A DNA stretch of 64,000 nt from Chitinophagaceae bacterium UBA4857. Lineage in GTDB: Bacteria; Bacteroidota; Bacteroidia; Chitinophagales; Chitinophagaceae. The stretch is taken from contig DHEF01000004.1 of NCBI GenBank assembly GCA_002399735.1, positions 48,010-112,009 of the forward strand, in the 5' to 3' direction. The notes under the pieces are model-generated. The model did not search any database, had not been told where the DNA came from, and was given only the letters and a program-made list of their open reading frames with translations. Within the stretch, counting starts at the first letter, position 1; the number at the start of each line of letters is the position of its first letter. The position numbers and the translations under genes are program-made. Positions 47,628-56,095 of this stretch are shown piece after piece.

Positions 47628-48020
47628 ATGAAAAAGATTTATACTCCTTTGTTGGTGTTGTTTTCTTTTGTGGTTTTAACGGCTTTTGAACAAAAAAGCA
47701 ATATTGAGGGTGTAATTACCTCCTTAAAATCAGGTAACGCTACCGAGTTGTCAAAGTACAGCGATGACAACCTGTTGCTCACTTTGCCCGATAAAAGCGA
47801 TAGCTACAGCAAATCGCAGGCGCAACAAATTTTGCGTGACTTTTTTGGCACCAACGGTGTTAAAGGGTTCGATTTAAAACATAAAGGCAATGCACCCGGT
47901 GGGCAGTATTGTATAGGTACTTTGCAAACAAAATCGGGCAACTACCGCACCCATGTATTTATGCAAACCAAAAGCGGTAAAGAAAGTTTAAAAGAAATCA
48001 GGTTTCAGTTTATTGAGTAA
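47628..48020 (+). CDS. DUF4783 secreted small protein
   Basis: The 130-residue protein has an N-terminal signal (LLVLFSFVVLTAFEQ). It has an NTF2-like fold pattern: a helix (IEGVITSLKSGNATELSKYS), SYSKSQAQQILRDFF and a C-terminal beta part KSGNYRTHVFMQTKSGKESL. It matches the DUF4783 family, common next to nadC in Bacteroidota and of unknown function. It is followed by its own hairpin terminator. Confidence 0.85.
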   Translation: MKKIYTPLLVLFSFVVLTAFEQKSNIEGVITSLKSGNATELSKYSDDNLLLTLPDKSDSYSKSQAQQILRDFFGTNGVKGFDLKHKGNAPGGQYCIGTLQTKSGNYRTHVFMQTKSGKESLKEIRFQFIE

Positions 48021-48043
48021 ACTGCAACCGTGTTAACTTATAC

Positions 48044-48072
48044 AAGCCTGTACTTTAGTATGGGCTTTTTTA
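48044..48072 (+). terminator. Intrinsic terminator after DUF4783 gene
   Basis: AAGCC..TAC and GTA..GGCTT arms close on a TTTA loop and are followed by a T-rich stretch, 24 bp after the stop codon. Confidence 0.6.
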
Positions 48073-48077
48073 TTTTG

Positions 48078-48147
48078 TTACCGGCCGCAGTAATTCTAAT
48101 CATCGTCCCTTGCGTCGCACTCTTGTACTGCATATCATTGGGCATCA
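48078..48147 (+). repeat. R1 repeat
   Basis: CAGTAATTCTAATCATCG, CCCTTGCGTCGCACTCTTG and TATCATTGGGCATCA blocks form a copy that pairs with the inverted one at 50130-50203, bracketing nadC and the next gene. The rest of the gap to 48282 has a CCATGAACCATTAACTATTA simple repeat and no gene. Confidence 0.7.
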
Positions 48148-48282
48148 GAGTAAAGTCCGAAAGACCGGAAGATAGAAGTACGCAGTTCTTCCTATTAACC
48201 ATGAACCATTAACTATTAGCTAGTCGCCAACTTATAACTTAAAACTTACAACTTATCACTCCCCAAAACCTAACTTTGCCCC

Positions 48283-49143
48283 ATGAATTTCACTTCTAAA
48301 TTACACCACTTAATAGACGAAGCCTGGAAAGAAGATATTGGTACCGGCGACCATTCCACTTTGTCAAGTATACCCGCAACCGCAACAGGCAAAGCAGTTT
48401 TAAAAATTAAACAGGATGGCATACTGGCCGGTATGGAAGTAGCCCAAGCCATATTTGCCTATAAAGAACCGGCTGCTATTTTTAACGCTTTTAAAGCCGA
48501 TGGCGATACCATGCAATATGGCGAAACTGCTTTTGAAGTAGAAGCACATATACATACCATTTTGCAATGCGAACGTTTAGTGCTTAACTGTATGCAACGT
48601 ATGAGTGGCATAGCCACCCTAACCAGCCAGTATACCGATAAATTGAAGGGTTATCATACACGCCTATTAGATACCCGTAAAACAACGCCTAATTTTCGTT
48701 TACTGGAAAAAGAAGCCGTACGTATTGGTGGTGGCGTAAATCACAGGTTTGGTTTATACGATATGATAATGCTGAAAGATAACCATGTTGATTACGCAGG
48801 CGGATTGGAAAAAGCAATTGATGCCGCTTACAGTTATGTACAAAGCAACAAACTGGATTTAAAAATAGAAGTTGAAACCCGTAACCTGGATGAAGTAAAA
48901 AGGGTAGTAGCCATGGGGCCGGAAAAAGTGTTTCGTATTATGCTGGATAATTTTACACCGGAACAAATTGCCGAAGCATTGCCTCATACAAAAGACCTTT
49001 TTGAAACCGAGGCAAGTGGAGGTATTAACTTAGATAATATACAAGCCTATGCACAAACCGGTGTTGACTTTGTTAGTGTTGGAGCTTTAATACACCAGGC
49101 AAAAAGTTTGGACTTAAGTTTAAAAGCTGTAAGCAATAAATAA
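48283..49143 (+). CDS. nadC: Nicotinate-nucleotide diphosphorylase (carboxylating)
   Basis: The 286-residue cytoplasmic enzyme turns quinolinate and PRPP into nicotinate mononucleotide in de novo NAD synthesis. Family marks are EDIGTGDHST near the N-terminus, LVLNCMQRMSGIATLT, LLDTRKTTPNFRLLEKEAVR (with the substrate-binding RKTTP), GGGVNHRFGLYDMIMLKDNH, and EVETRNLDE. Length is typical. A 49-bp gap separates it from the next gene. nadA and nadB are not in the window. Confidence 0.97.
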   Translation: MNFTSKLHHLIDEAWKEDIGTGDHSTLSSIPATATGKAVLKIKQDGILAGMEVAQAIFAYKEPAAIFNAFKADGDTMQYGETAFEVEAHIHTILQCERLVLNCMQRMSGIATLTSQYTDKLKGYHTRLLDTRKTTPNFRLLEKEAVRIGGGVNHRFGLYDMIMLKDNHVDYAGGLEKAIDAAYSYVQSNKLDLKIEVETRNLDEVKRVVAMGPEKVFRIMLDNFTPEQIAEALPHTKDLFETEASGGINLDNIQAYAQTGVDFVSVGALIHQAKSLDLSLKAVSNK

Positions 49144-49192
49144 TAACAATTAGCTAATCTGTTGGTAAGCGGTACTTAAATAATTTTATACC

Positions 49193-50047
49193 ATGAATTA
49201 TAAATTATTAGTGTTGCCTGTTGCATTATTGTTAACGGGTTTGGTAATGGCGCAGGATATATCGGTGATGAGTTTTAATATTCGTTTAAACACGCCACAT
49301 GATAGCTTAAACGCTTGGCCTAATCGTAAAGAAAAAGTAAGCTCGCAGATATTATACCATGCACCAGCGGTATTAGGTGTACAGGAAGCATTACCCGATC
49401 AGATGGATGATTTAAGAGCATCTTTAAAGCAGTATAAGTCAATTGGCGGTGGCCGTGATAATGGTACCGATAAAGGAGAAGCATCCGCAATATTTTATGA
49501 TACAACCCAGCTTTCGGCATTACAATCGGGTATGTTGTGGTTATCGCAAACACCAACCGTAGTAGGTAGTAAAGGTTGGGATGCTAATTTACCTCGCATA
49601 ATTACCTGGGCAAAGTTTAAACATAAAAAAAGCGGTAAACAGTTTGTAGCTTTTAATACACATTTTGATCATATAGGTAAAGAAGCCCGTAGAGAAAGTG
49701 CCAGAATGGTATTAAACACCGTTAAAGAAATTGCCGGTAAGTTACCAGCTTTTTTTACCGGTGATTTTAATGCAACGCCGGATGATGAACCGATACAGAT
49801 AATTACTGATAAAAATAATCCGCTGCATTTAGTTGATGCCAAAGAAGTTTCTATACATCCGCATTATGGTCCAACCGGCACCTTTAATGCCTTTAAAAAC
49901 AAAGAAACCAATAACCAGCCTATTGATTATATTTTTATTAAAGGCAATTGGAAAGTAAAAAACCACGCCACACTTTCGCAAACATGGGAAGGCCGTTTTG
50001 CTTCTGATCACTTTGCTATCTTAGCATTATTGAGTTTATCTAAATAA
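49193..50047 (+). CDS. Secreted endonuclease/exonuclease/phosphatase-family protein
   Basis: The 284-residue protein has a signal peptide (LLVLPVALLLTGLVMAQ). EEP-fold motifs are in order: VMSFNIRLNTPHDSLNAWPN, GVQEALPDQMDDL (metal-binding Glu), ATPDDEP after FTGDFN, and SDHFAI at the end (Asp/His pair). It also has the FNTHFDHIG catalytic His. Secreted members in this phylum are phosphodiesterases or nucleases used for nutrient scavenging. It ends with a hairpin terminator. Confidence 0.9.
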   Translation: MNYKLLVLPVALLLTGLVMAQDISVMSFNIRLNTPHDSLNAWPNRKEKVSSQILYHAPAVLGVQEALPDQMDDLRASLKQYKSIGGGRDNGTDKGEASAIFYDTTQLSALQSGMLWLSQTPTVVGSKGWDANLPRIITWAKFKHKKSGKQFVAFNTHFDHIGKEARRESARMVLNTVKEIAGKLPAFFTGDFNATPDDEPIQIITDKNNPLHLVDAKEVSIHPHYGPTGTFNAFKNKETNNQPIDYIFIKGNWKVKNHATLSQTWEGRFASDHFAILALLSLSK

Positions 50048-50070
50048 TATCATTTTATTTTATACTTGTA

Positions 50071-50096
50071 GGGACGCATTGAATGCGTCTCTTTTT
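50071..50096 (+). terminator. GGGACGCATTGAATGCGTCTC hairpin terminator
   Basis: Perfect 8-bp arms (GACGCATT / AATGCGTC) are followed by CTCTTTTTG, 24 bp after the stop codon. The same GACGC..GCGTC hairpin type occurs inverted at 50213-50236. Confidence 0.7.
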
Positions 50097-50129
50097 GTTT
50101 ACCTATGGTAAACGATTGAAATTTAACAC

Positions 50130-50203
50130 GATGCTGATTAGCGAACAGAACGATGCAGTGTGCGACGCAACAGACGATCATCTGTGTTAACATAGCTGAT
50201 AAT
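50130..50203 (-). repeat. R1 repeat, inverted
   Basis: ATGCTGATTAGCGAACAGAA, GCAGTGTGCGACGCAACAGA and AGCTGATAATATAATAA are the reverse-strand R1 blocks. It lies between two converging genes and two mirrored terminators. Confidence 0.7.
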
Positions 50204-50212
50204 ATAATAAAA

Positions 50213-50236
50213 AAAGACGCCTGCAAGGCGTCTCTA
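50213..50236 (-). terminator. GACGCC hairpin terminator of the GT2 gene
   Basis: GACGCC TGCAA GGCGTC preceded by AAAAA on the plus strand gives a stem and T-tract on the minus strand, 17 bp after the stop of the glycosyltransferase gene. Confidence 0.75.
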
Positions 50237-50253
50237 CGTAATATTTATAAAAT

Positions 50254-51687
50254 TTATTTAGTTTCCAATCCTCTTGTTAACCAACCCTTTCTGCTGGCTG
50301 TTGCAATGGCATAAGGCGTAATCCAGAATAAGGCAAATGCATAAAATATACTGTAGGGGTATGCCCAAAACGATTCTACTATATTATGCCATTTAGCATA
50401 AAAATAAACCTGTATACTGGAGAAAATCAATATACTCAATAACACAGAACTGATAAATAAAATGGGATGTGTAAATATAAATACCAACATTAACAAAGTT
50501 AGTGGTATCGCCATAATTACTTTTAGCCATTGATTTAATAAAAGTATTCTTGTTCCTGTCTTAGGTCCGTTACGGAAATCTTTAAAAGCAAATGTACTCA
50601 TCATAATGTTTTCACGCACATTGCTTCTTTCCCAACGGATAAACATTTTATAAAGATTTTTGTATTTTTCCGGTATGTTGGTTAATACATGCGCATTGCG
50701 TTGAAATACTACATGAAAACCTTGTTTTAAAATCATATTGGTCATGGCCCTGTCTTCACCAATATCAGATAATTCACCCATAAATGTTTGGTTAATCCAT
50801 TCAGGCAAACAAGCCATTACAGCATCTTTACGGTAAGCTGCTAAAGCACCTGGTGTACAAAGTACTGAACCTAATGAACTTTGCGCAGAACGAATAAATT
50901 CAAAGCTAAATACAAAGCTTACATTCAGCATACGAGGTATAATGCCCGATTTATTATTTAATACTCTTACATTACCTGCTACTGCACCACATTTTTCATT
51001 TACAACAAATGGGCTAACCAGATTTCTTAAAGTATTTTCTTTTACAATAGAATCGCTATCAATGGTAACGAAAATGTCGCCGGTACCTAAATGAAAACCA
51101 CGATACAGCGCATGACGCTTACCCTGATTATGCGGTTGTTGATAAATTTCTAAACGATCACCTAATTCTTCCTTTGCTTTTAACATCCATTGCCATGTAT
51201 CATCTTTGCTGCCATCATCAATTGAAATGATTTGCATTTTTTCTTTAGGATATTTGCTATTGGCAATACTCAGTAAAGTTTGCCATACTAATTGACCTTC
51301 ATTATAAGCGGGTACTATAATAGTACAAGTAGGCAATAATTCATCGCTTACCGATTTCACTGATTTATAACGCAGGTACAACACCAGTATATATATAAGG
51401 AAACAAACTTTAATTACCAGTAACGAGACGGCTAAAATAACAAATGCAGTGCCCCATACAGTGTTCAGTCTTTCAAGGCGTATTTGTTCATAATGTGGTT
51501 GAAACAAATATACCAGATATGCGGCTCCCAACATTAATATAAATGTGGTTATTAAAACCATATAGTCTGATAATTTTAGTGCAGCTGTTTTTGCGTGCTC
51601 AACAATTTTTGCCTTAAACGCTTGCGCTTTCAAGGAAAGTTTATGCGTAAGGCTGGATTTTGTTTTCAGGGTACGTTCTTTAATCAT
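50254..51687 (-). CDS. Membrane GT2 glycosyltransferase (hyaluronan/chitin-synthase-like)
   Basis: ATG 51687 gives 477 residues; a TTG 11 codons upstream is possible. Two N-terminal membrane helices precede a GT-A domain (TCTIIVPAYNEGQLVWQTLL, IDDGSKDDTW, VTIDSDS, SDIGEDRAMT, then FIRWERSN as the R/QxxRW motif). Three to four C-terminal helices follow. This is the processive beta-glycan synthase layout, making and exporting a polysaccharide. No accessory export gene is adjacent, so the product (exopolysaccharide or cell-wall glycan) is unknown. Confidence 0.9.
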   Translation of the reverse strand: MIKERTLKTKSSLTHKLSLKAQAFKAKIVEHAKTAALKLSDYMVLITTFILMLGAAYLVYLFQPHYEQIRLERLNTVWGTAFVILAVSLLVIKVCFLIYILVLYLRYKSVKSVSDELLPTCTIIVPAYNEGQLVWQTLLSIANSKYPKEKMQIISIDDGSKDDTWQWMLKAKEELGDRLEIYQQPHNQGKRHALYRGFHLGTGDIFVTIDSDSIVKENTLRNLVSPFVVNEKCGAVAGNVRVLNNKSGIIPRMLNVSFVFSFEFIRSAQSSLGSVLCTPGALAAYRKDAVMACLPEWINQTFMGELSDIGEDRAMTNMILKQGFHVVFQRNAHVLTNIPEKYKNLYKMFIRWERSNVRENIMMSTFAFKDFRNGPKTGTRILLLNQWLKVIMAIPLTLLMLVFIFTHPILFISSVLLSILIFSSIQVYFYAKWHNIVESFWAYPYSIFYAFALFWITPYAIATASRKGWLTRGLETK

Positions 51688-52126
51688 ATCAATGCTTTTT
51701 AAGTGTGTTAGTTTGTTCAACTATCAATTTCATTAGTTCACGATTCTTCCTTGTTGTAGACTTTAACACTCAGTAAACATTATCAGTCTGTGATGATATG
51801 TTTGTACAAGTAAGCCGAAGAAAAAACACATGAAAGTATTTTACAGACTTGGAGAACTACAAATTTTCAAATACCATGCCAGTATGGCCAAGTGCTTGCT
51901 AATACTAGCTTTTAGCGCATATTGATTTTAAAAAGTTAATATTGGACGCGACAATTTTTTTATCTATTTATTAAAGCAAGATTAGTGTTACATTAAAACT
52001 TTTTTAACATTTATTAGTATTGTAGATGTGCTGAAAAACTAACGCCGTATTTATCAATGTTATTGATTAGTAACATGATTAAAGCTGAATGTAGATATTA
52101 TAAAGCACTGTTATTGCTGATGATTA
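51688..52126. promoter_or_regulatory. Divergent promoter region
   Basis: This is a gene-free, AT-rich stretch of about 440 bp between the divergent GT2 and CPBP genes. I see no R1, no strong hairpin and no recognisable operator. Promoters for both genes presumably lie here. Confidence 0.5.
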
Positions 52127-52984
52127 TTGTGGATAAAATATTTGGATAATTTTTTTATTATTTTAGTATTTCAATTTGCTTATGTGAATAAAAAACTCGT
52201 TGCTTTTTTACAAGCTATTTTGTGCTGTGTGTTATTTACTGCGGCACTAGCATTAACTGGGCCCTTAAAACATGTGCTTCCACCACAGTTTGAACGTTAT
52301 GCTTATGGCGCTATTGGTGTAATTGTATCACTGGTTGTTGTATGGTTATTTTGTAAATGGGTTAAAAAGCAACCGGCGGATTATGGGCTACAATGGGGCA
52401 GTAAAAGCAGTAAAAACTTCTTGACCGGTTTTATTTTCGGCTTAATACTTTCTGTACTCGCTTTTTTTATAGTTATATGGGCTAATGGTTTATCAGTAGT
52501 ATTGGCGGCTGATTATAATATTGGTATATTCTTTTTATGGGCCATGGCTTTGTTATTATTATCCTTAATGGAAGAAATAGCTTTTAGGTCGTTTGCATTT
52601 ATACACTTAAAGAATAACCTGGGTATATGGCCGGCACAAATTACTATTGCTATATTGTTTGCATTATACCATGTAGTTGGCGGACAAGATATGCCTACCT
52701 CATTTATGGGGCCGGGTGTATGGGCTTTTATATTTGGTTGGGCTGTATTACGTAGCGGTGGTATTGCTATGGCTACCGGCATACATTTCGCCGCTAATTT
52801 ATTACAAACTGTAATGGGGCAAAAAAGCAGTTATCCATCTATTTGGAAGGTAGATATTAGCGAGGGCATATCCGCATCGCTACAACAACAAATTAATACA
52901 ACCGGTATGTTGGTACAAGGTGGAATATTAATTGTAGGTATTGTACTTACAATAATGCTACAACGTAAAAAACTTGTAGTATAG
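52127..52984 (+). CDS. CPBP-family intramembrane glutamic endopeptidase
   Basis: The 285-residue protein has about eight membrane helices and the CPBP (Abi) motifs: LMEEIAFRSFAF (EE..R), ILFALYHVVGG and IHFAANLLQ (late H..N). In prokaryotes such Rce1-like proteases act in maturation or immunity to bacteriocins; the substrate here is unknown. The start may be TTG 52127 or GTG 52184, which would begin VNKKLVAFLQ and shorten the N-terminal helix. It is monocistronic. Confidence 0.88.
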   Translation: MWIKYLDNFFIILVFQFAYVNKKLVAFLQAILCCVLFTAALALTGPLKHVLPPQFERYAYGAIGVIVSLVVVWLFCKWVKKQPADYGLQWGSKSSKNFLTGFIFGLILSVLAFFIVIWANGLSVVLAADYNIGIFFLWAMALLLLSLMEEIAFRSFAFIHLKNNLGIWPAQITIAILFALYHVVGGQDMPTSFMGPGVWAFIFGWAVLRSGGIAMATGIHFAANLLQTVMGQKSSYPSIWKVDISEGISASLQQQINTTGMLVQGGILIVGIVLTIMLQRKKLVV

Positions 52985-53019
52985 CGAGTGTATTTTGCTG
53001 AAGTTTAATATAAAGTTGA

Positions 53020-53111
53020 AGGGCTGCCCGACTGACAGTAGTAGCTGTGTATGCAGCGTGGGTAAGGCAGCATAGCGACACACTACTACAGAAGGCGGGG
53101 ACTGCTGCTGA
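53020..53111 (+). repeat. GC-rich structured element E3
   Basis: GGGCTGCCCGACTGACAGTA and GGCGGGGACTGCTGCTGA frame an inner CAGTAGTAGCTGTGT/ACACACTACTAC hairpin. It lies between two converging genes and could act as a bidirectional terminator or RNA end. Its ends match E2. Confidence 0.5.
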
Positions 53112-53167
53112 GTATTGTTACTGTTGCTGATAACCCCCTAACTTAAAAGCTAAAAATTATAAGACGC

Positions 53168-53818
53168 TTATTCTATCAGGGAGTTTTTAACGGCAAAGAA
53201 AACAAGGCCGGCAGTATTTTTACAACCAAAGCGTTCCATTAAGCGGTCTTTGATAGCTTCTACGGTACGAGCACTTATCTCCATTTTTTGCGCTATTTCC
53301 TGCGCCGTAAACTCCATGCAAATAAAGCGCAGTACATCTCTTTCTTTATCGGTAAGGGTTACTTCGTTATTTAGTGATGGAATAACTTTTTGGCGGGAAT
53401 GTGATTTTTTAAGAAGTATGCGATTAACAAAGTTGTTAAGGTAATAACCTTTCTCTGTAACGTCCATTATAGCCCGACGAATTTCCTGCGGGTCGGCATT
53501 TTTAAGCAGGTAGCCATTGGCGCCGTTTTCCATCAGGTGATAAACAAAACGTTCATCCTCGTACATGCTTAACACCAACACTTTTATGTGCGGATACTTT
53601 TTACTTACAATTTTTGTGGTTTCAATACCGTCTTTGCCGGGCATACGAAGGTCCATCAGAATCACATCGGGTTCTGCTTCGTCTAATTTATCCAAAAGTT
53701 CATCGCCATGGCCTGCTTCTAATACAAATTTTATATTAGCGAATGGCCTTAAAGATAGAACTACACCTTTTCGGAAAATTTTATGATCGTCTGCTATGGC
53801 TACTTTTATTACTTCCAT
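53168..53818 (-). CDS. NarL/LuxR-family response regulator
   Basis: ATG 53818 gives 216 residues; an in-frame ATG six codons upstream is weaker. The receiver domain has Asp10-Asp11, phospho-Asp56 (VILMDLRMPG) and a K near residue 106. The C-terminal LuxR helix-turn-helix reads LTDKERDVLRFICMEFTAQE followed by IAQKMEISARTVEAIKDRLM. It is the last gene of the minus-strand kinase cluster, 114 bp after the kinase gene, and is its likely partner. Target genes are unknown. Confidence 0.93.
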   Translation of the reverse strand: MEVIKVAIADDHKIFRKGVVLSLRPFANIKFVLEAGHGDELLDKLDEAEPDVILMDLRMPGKDGIETTKIVSKKYPHIKVLVLSMYEDERFVYHLMENGANGYLLKNADPQEIRRAIMDVTEKGYYLNNFVNRILLKKSHSRQKVIPSLNNEVTLTDKERDVLRFICMEFTAQEIAQKMEISARTVEAIKDRLMERFGCKNTAGLVFFAVKNSLIE

Positions 53819-53932
53819 TTGTTTGGGTATTGGCAAATGTAAAGGATTCGGGTCACTTACCCATACACTTATGCATATTGCTTTTGCGTAATTTTAAAAG
53901 GAGCAGGAGTTGATGAAAGACGTATCGGGAGT

Positions 53933-54766
53933 TTAATCGTAAGTGTTGTTTTCTCTTGGAATTTCCAGGGTTACCTTGTAATAGGTTTGCGAGATATCTT
54001 TTTCGAAAACAATATTACCACGTACAAGACTGGTACGGCTGGTAATGTTTTTTAAACCTAAGCCTACGGTGCTTTTAGTTAATTTGTCAAAGTCTGATTG
54101 TACAATGCCACGGCCATCGTGGTGTATACGCAGGTAAAAACGATTGTCGTGTATGTTTTGTGTAAGGTGTATAAAACTGGAGTTACTGTGTTTTAAAATA
54201 TTGCCCACCAACTCCTGTACAATACGAAATACTACTAATTCTGTTTCCGGTTTTAAACGGTCTTTATAGTCGTGAAAACGGCTACTGGCATTAATGGTAC
54301 CCGAACCACTTATTTTTTGAAACTGGTCATTTATTGCTGACTCCAAACCAAAGTTTTTTAAGGTCGGAGGCATTAAGCTATGACTGATGTTTCGGATTAA
54401 TTGGATGGTATCATCAATAATCTGACGGGCTTGAAAGATAGCTTGTAACTGTGTGGCCTTATCCTGGTTTACCAGGTTTTCGTTAAGGTACAAACGGGCG
54501 GTGGCAAGTAAAGGACCTGCATCGTCATGTAAATCTGCAGCAAGGCGCTGACGCTCTTCTTCCTGCATTTTTATAGAAGCATTTAATAAAACCCGCTGCT
54601 GCTCTTTTTCCATTTCCTGTACAGTGGCGTTAAAGCGGGCTACTTTACGTTGGTGGAGTATTAAAAGTGTTACAATGCTTACTGTAAGCACAGCCATACC
54701 TACGGCACCAATTATTAGTACCACAGGAATATTAGTTGCAGTGCCGGCTTGCAGTAAAAATTTCAT
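53933..54766 (-). CDS. HisKA_3 sensor histidine kinase (NarX-type, single TM)
   Basis: The 277-residue protein has one membrane helix (VVLIIGAVGMAVLTVSIVTL), a coiled coil (about 45-75), and the HisKA_3 motif ERQRLAADLHDDAGPLLATA with phospho-His80. An HATPase domain follows (IVQELVGNILKHSNSSFIHL, LGLKNITSRTSLV). There is no periplasmic sensor, so the signal probably comes from a partner, most plausibly the multi-pass membrane protein encoded 36 bp upstream. It pairs with the NarL-type regulator. Confidence 0.92.
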   Translation of the reverse strand: MKFLLQAGTATNIPVVLIIGAVGMAVLTVSIVTLLILHQRKVARFNATVQEMEKEQQRVLLNASIKMQEEERQRLAADLHDDAGPLLATARLYLNENLVNQDKATQLQAIFQARQIIDDTIQLIRNISHSLMPPTLKNFGLESAINDQFQKISGSGTINASSRFHDYKDRLKPETELVVFRIVQELVGNILKHSNSSFIHLTQNIHDNRFYLRIHHDGRGIVQSDFDKLTKSTVGLGLKNITSRTSLVRGNIVFEKDISQTYYKVTLEIPRENNTYD

Positions 54767-54802
54767 ATATGCAGGTAGATAAGATTAGGTTGCGCTACTA
54801 AC

Positions 54803-55522
54803 CTATAAAAAGTTTAAAAATGGTTCGTTGGTTTTTTGTGCTTTTATTTGTGGTTTTTTATTGGCTTGGCGGATATGGACGAAGATAGCTATTGTAAAGA
54901 ATATATTTTTAATTATGTCAAATATGTAAGTAATGTACCAGTATTCACGTATTTGTTCTTTCGGAAGAAGATCTATTAGCAAGTTGAAGAAGAAAGTACC
55001 TGCCAGATAAATTAAAATACCCAAAGCGACCCAGAAAGTATATTGCGATACTAAAGAAACTTCTTTGTCCTCATTACGCAATTCAAGAAAAATATAATAA
55101 AATATATAAAAGAAAATAAGCAATGTTGATACACCAACTGCAATTGAGTCGATAAGGCCCGGTTTTGTAGTTAAAAAGTGAATAAAATCAAATCCTACAA
55201 AAAGAATTGAACAGATAAGGACGGTTTTTACAAATGTTTTATTTTTTATGTATCCTAAACCAAGTAGGACAGCAAAAAAAAGGTATTCAACAAGTGTAAA
55301 AAGAAAATTATAAACAGCTGGGGTAACCAACTTCTTACTTACAATTGTATCAAAAAAAATGTTAAGTAAAAAGAAAAAGGAGCTATATACAATTAAGGGA
55401 ATTAATTTTTTATCTCTTACATTTTTTCGAAAAAAATAATATAAGAATAAAACCACCGGCAAGAGGTAGCTAAATTTAAGCAGGTATAAAAAAAACTTTT
55501 CTATTAATTGGATTTTGTCCAA
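54803..55522 (-). CDS. Multi-pass (about 7 TM) membrane protein, candidate sensor
   Basis: The 239-residue protein is almost entirely membrane helices, about seven, with short loops and a Lys-rich C-terminal tail (QANKKPQIKAQKTNEP). It has no catalytic motif that I recognise. No Met follows near the start, so TTG 55522 is the likely start codon. Its place directly before a kinase without a sensor domain suggests it receives the signal. A 29-codon ORF lies 42 bp upstream. It could also be a structural membrane protein unrelated to sensing. Confidence 0.7.
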   Translation of the reverse strand: MDKIQLIEKFFLYLLKFSYLLPVVLFLYYFFRKNVRDKKLIPLIVYSSFFFLLNIFFDTIVSKKLVTPAVYNFLFTLVEYLFFAVLLGLGYIKNKTFVKTVLICSILFVGFDFIHFLTTKPGLIDSIAVGVSTLLIFFYIFYYIFLELRNEDKEVSLVSQYTFWVALGILIYLAGTFFFNLLIDLLPKEQIREYWYITYIFDIIKNIFFTIAIFVHIRQANKKPQIKAQKTNEPFLNFL

Positions 55523-55564
55523 AAATAGAAAAGTTTTTTAAAAAAGTAAATTTTTGTAAAAAAT

Positions 55565-55654
55565 TTAGTCTTCTAAACCTTCAAAGATTCCTTTTGTAGT
55601 AGTTGGAGGCCAATCCCAAATGATTTGGCGATTTAATTTCGTAATTTTTTTCAT
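55565..55654 (-). CDS. Candidate 29-residue peptide gene
   Basis: The ATG at 55654 opens a 29-codon frame encoding MKKITKLNRQ, then IIWDWPPTTTKG, then IFEGLED. A basic start and a Trp/Pro-rich middle resemble small peptide precursors, but there is no signal peptide or double-glycine leader. It is on the same strand as, and 42 bp ahead of, the membrane protein and kinase genes. A TAAATTTG box matching the Bacteroidota -7 consensus (TAnnTTTG) lies 8 bp before the ATG, which would give a leaderless or nearly leaderless mRNA. Expression is unproven, and a chance ORF cannot be excluded. Confidence 0.45.
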   Translation of the reverse strand: MKKITKLNRQIIWDWPPTTTKGIFEGLED

Positions 55655-55662
55655 AACAGTAA

Positions 55663-55670
55663 CAAATTTA
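55663..55670 (-). promoter_or_regulatory. Candidate -7 promoter box (TAAATTTG)
   Basis: This is an exact match to the Bacteroidota consensus TAnnTTTG on the minus strand. A TTTTTG lies about 25 bp upstream, slightly far for the -33 element. Further upstream (55765-55787) is an AAACTCA/TGAGTTT hairpin that may end the upstream transcript. The rest of 55671-55879 shows no gene. Confidence 0.3.
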
Positions 55671-55879
55671 GACGGTTCAAAAAATTATTGTACTGCAAAA
55701 ATTGCACGTAGAAATCCCATACTCAACACACATATTTAAGAGGATAAATACTTATAACTTGATGAAACTCAATACTGACATGAGTTTTACGTGTTTGGGG
55801 GTCTAAAGCTGTTGTTAAAATTTGAGCAGTATTACCCATATATATTAGTAAAATTACTATTTTTATTATAGTTATTTTA

Positions 55880-56095
55880 CTAGGGATAAACTCTTATTTT
55901 AAAAGAAAATTTAAATAAAGAAAAAAAGTAATAGGAAAAAACAGGAAAATCATCTGTTTTTAAAGGGGGATTTCCCCTTTTAGTCACTACAAAGTTATTA
56001 AACAGCAGAATGCAAGACAATAGAAAAACCCCTGCTACAAGGCTCGTAAATTCTACAGCTATTAATTTATTAGCTTTGAATTTTCTGTAACTCAT
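55880..56095 (-). CDS. 71-residue membrane microprotein coupled to the permease
   Basis: Its ATG overlaps the permease stop (ATGA), so it is translationally coupled. A basic N-terminus (MSYRKFKANK) leads to one hydrophobic helix (FTSLVAGVFLLSCILLF) and an aromatic C-terminal tail (FPVFSYYFFSLFKFSFKIR). It could be a small subunit or modulator of the ABC transporter. I do not recognise a family, and the tail could be the residue of a longer gene. Confidence 0.55.
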   Translation of the reverse strand: MSYRKFKANKLIAVEFTSLVAGVFLLSCILLFNNFVVTKRGNPPLKTDDFPVFSYYFFSLFKFSFKIRVYP

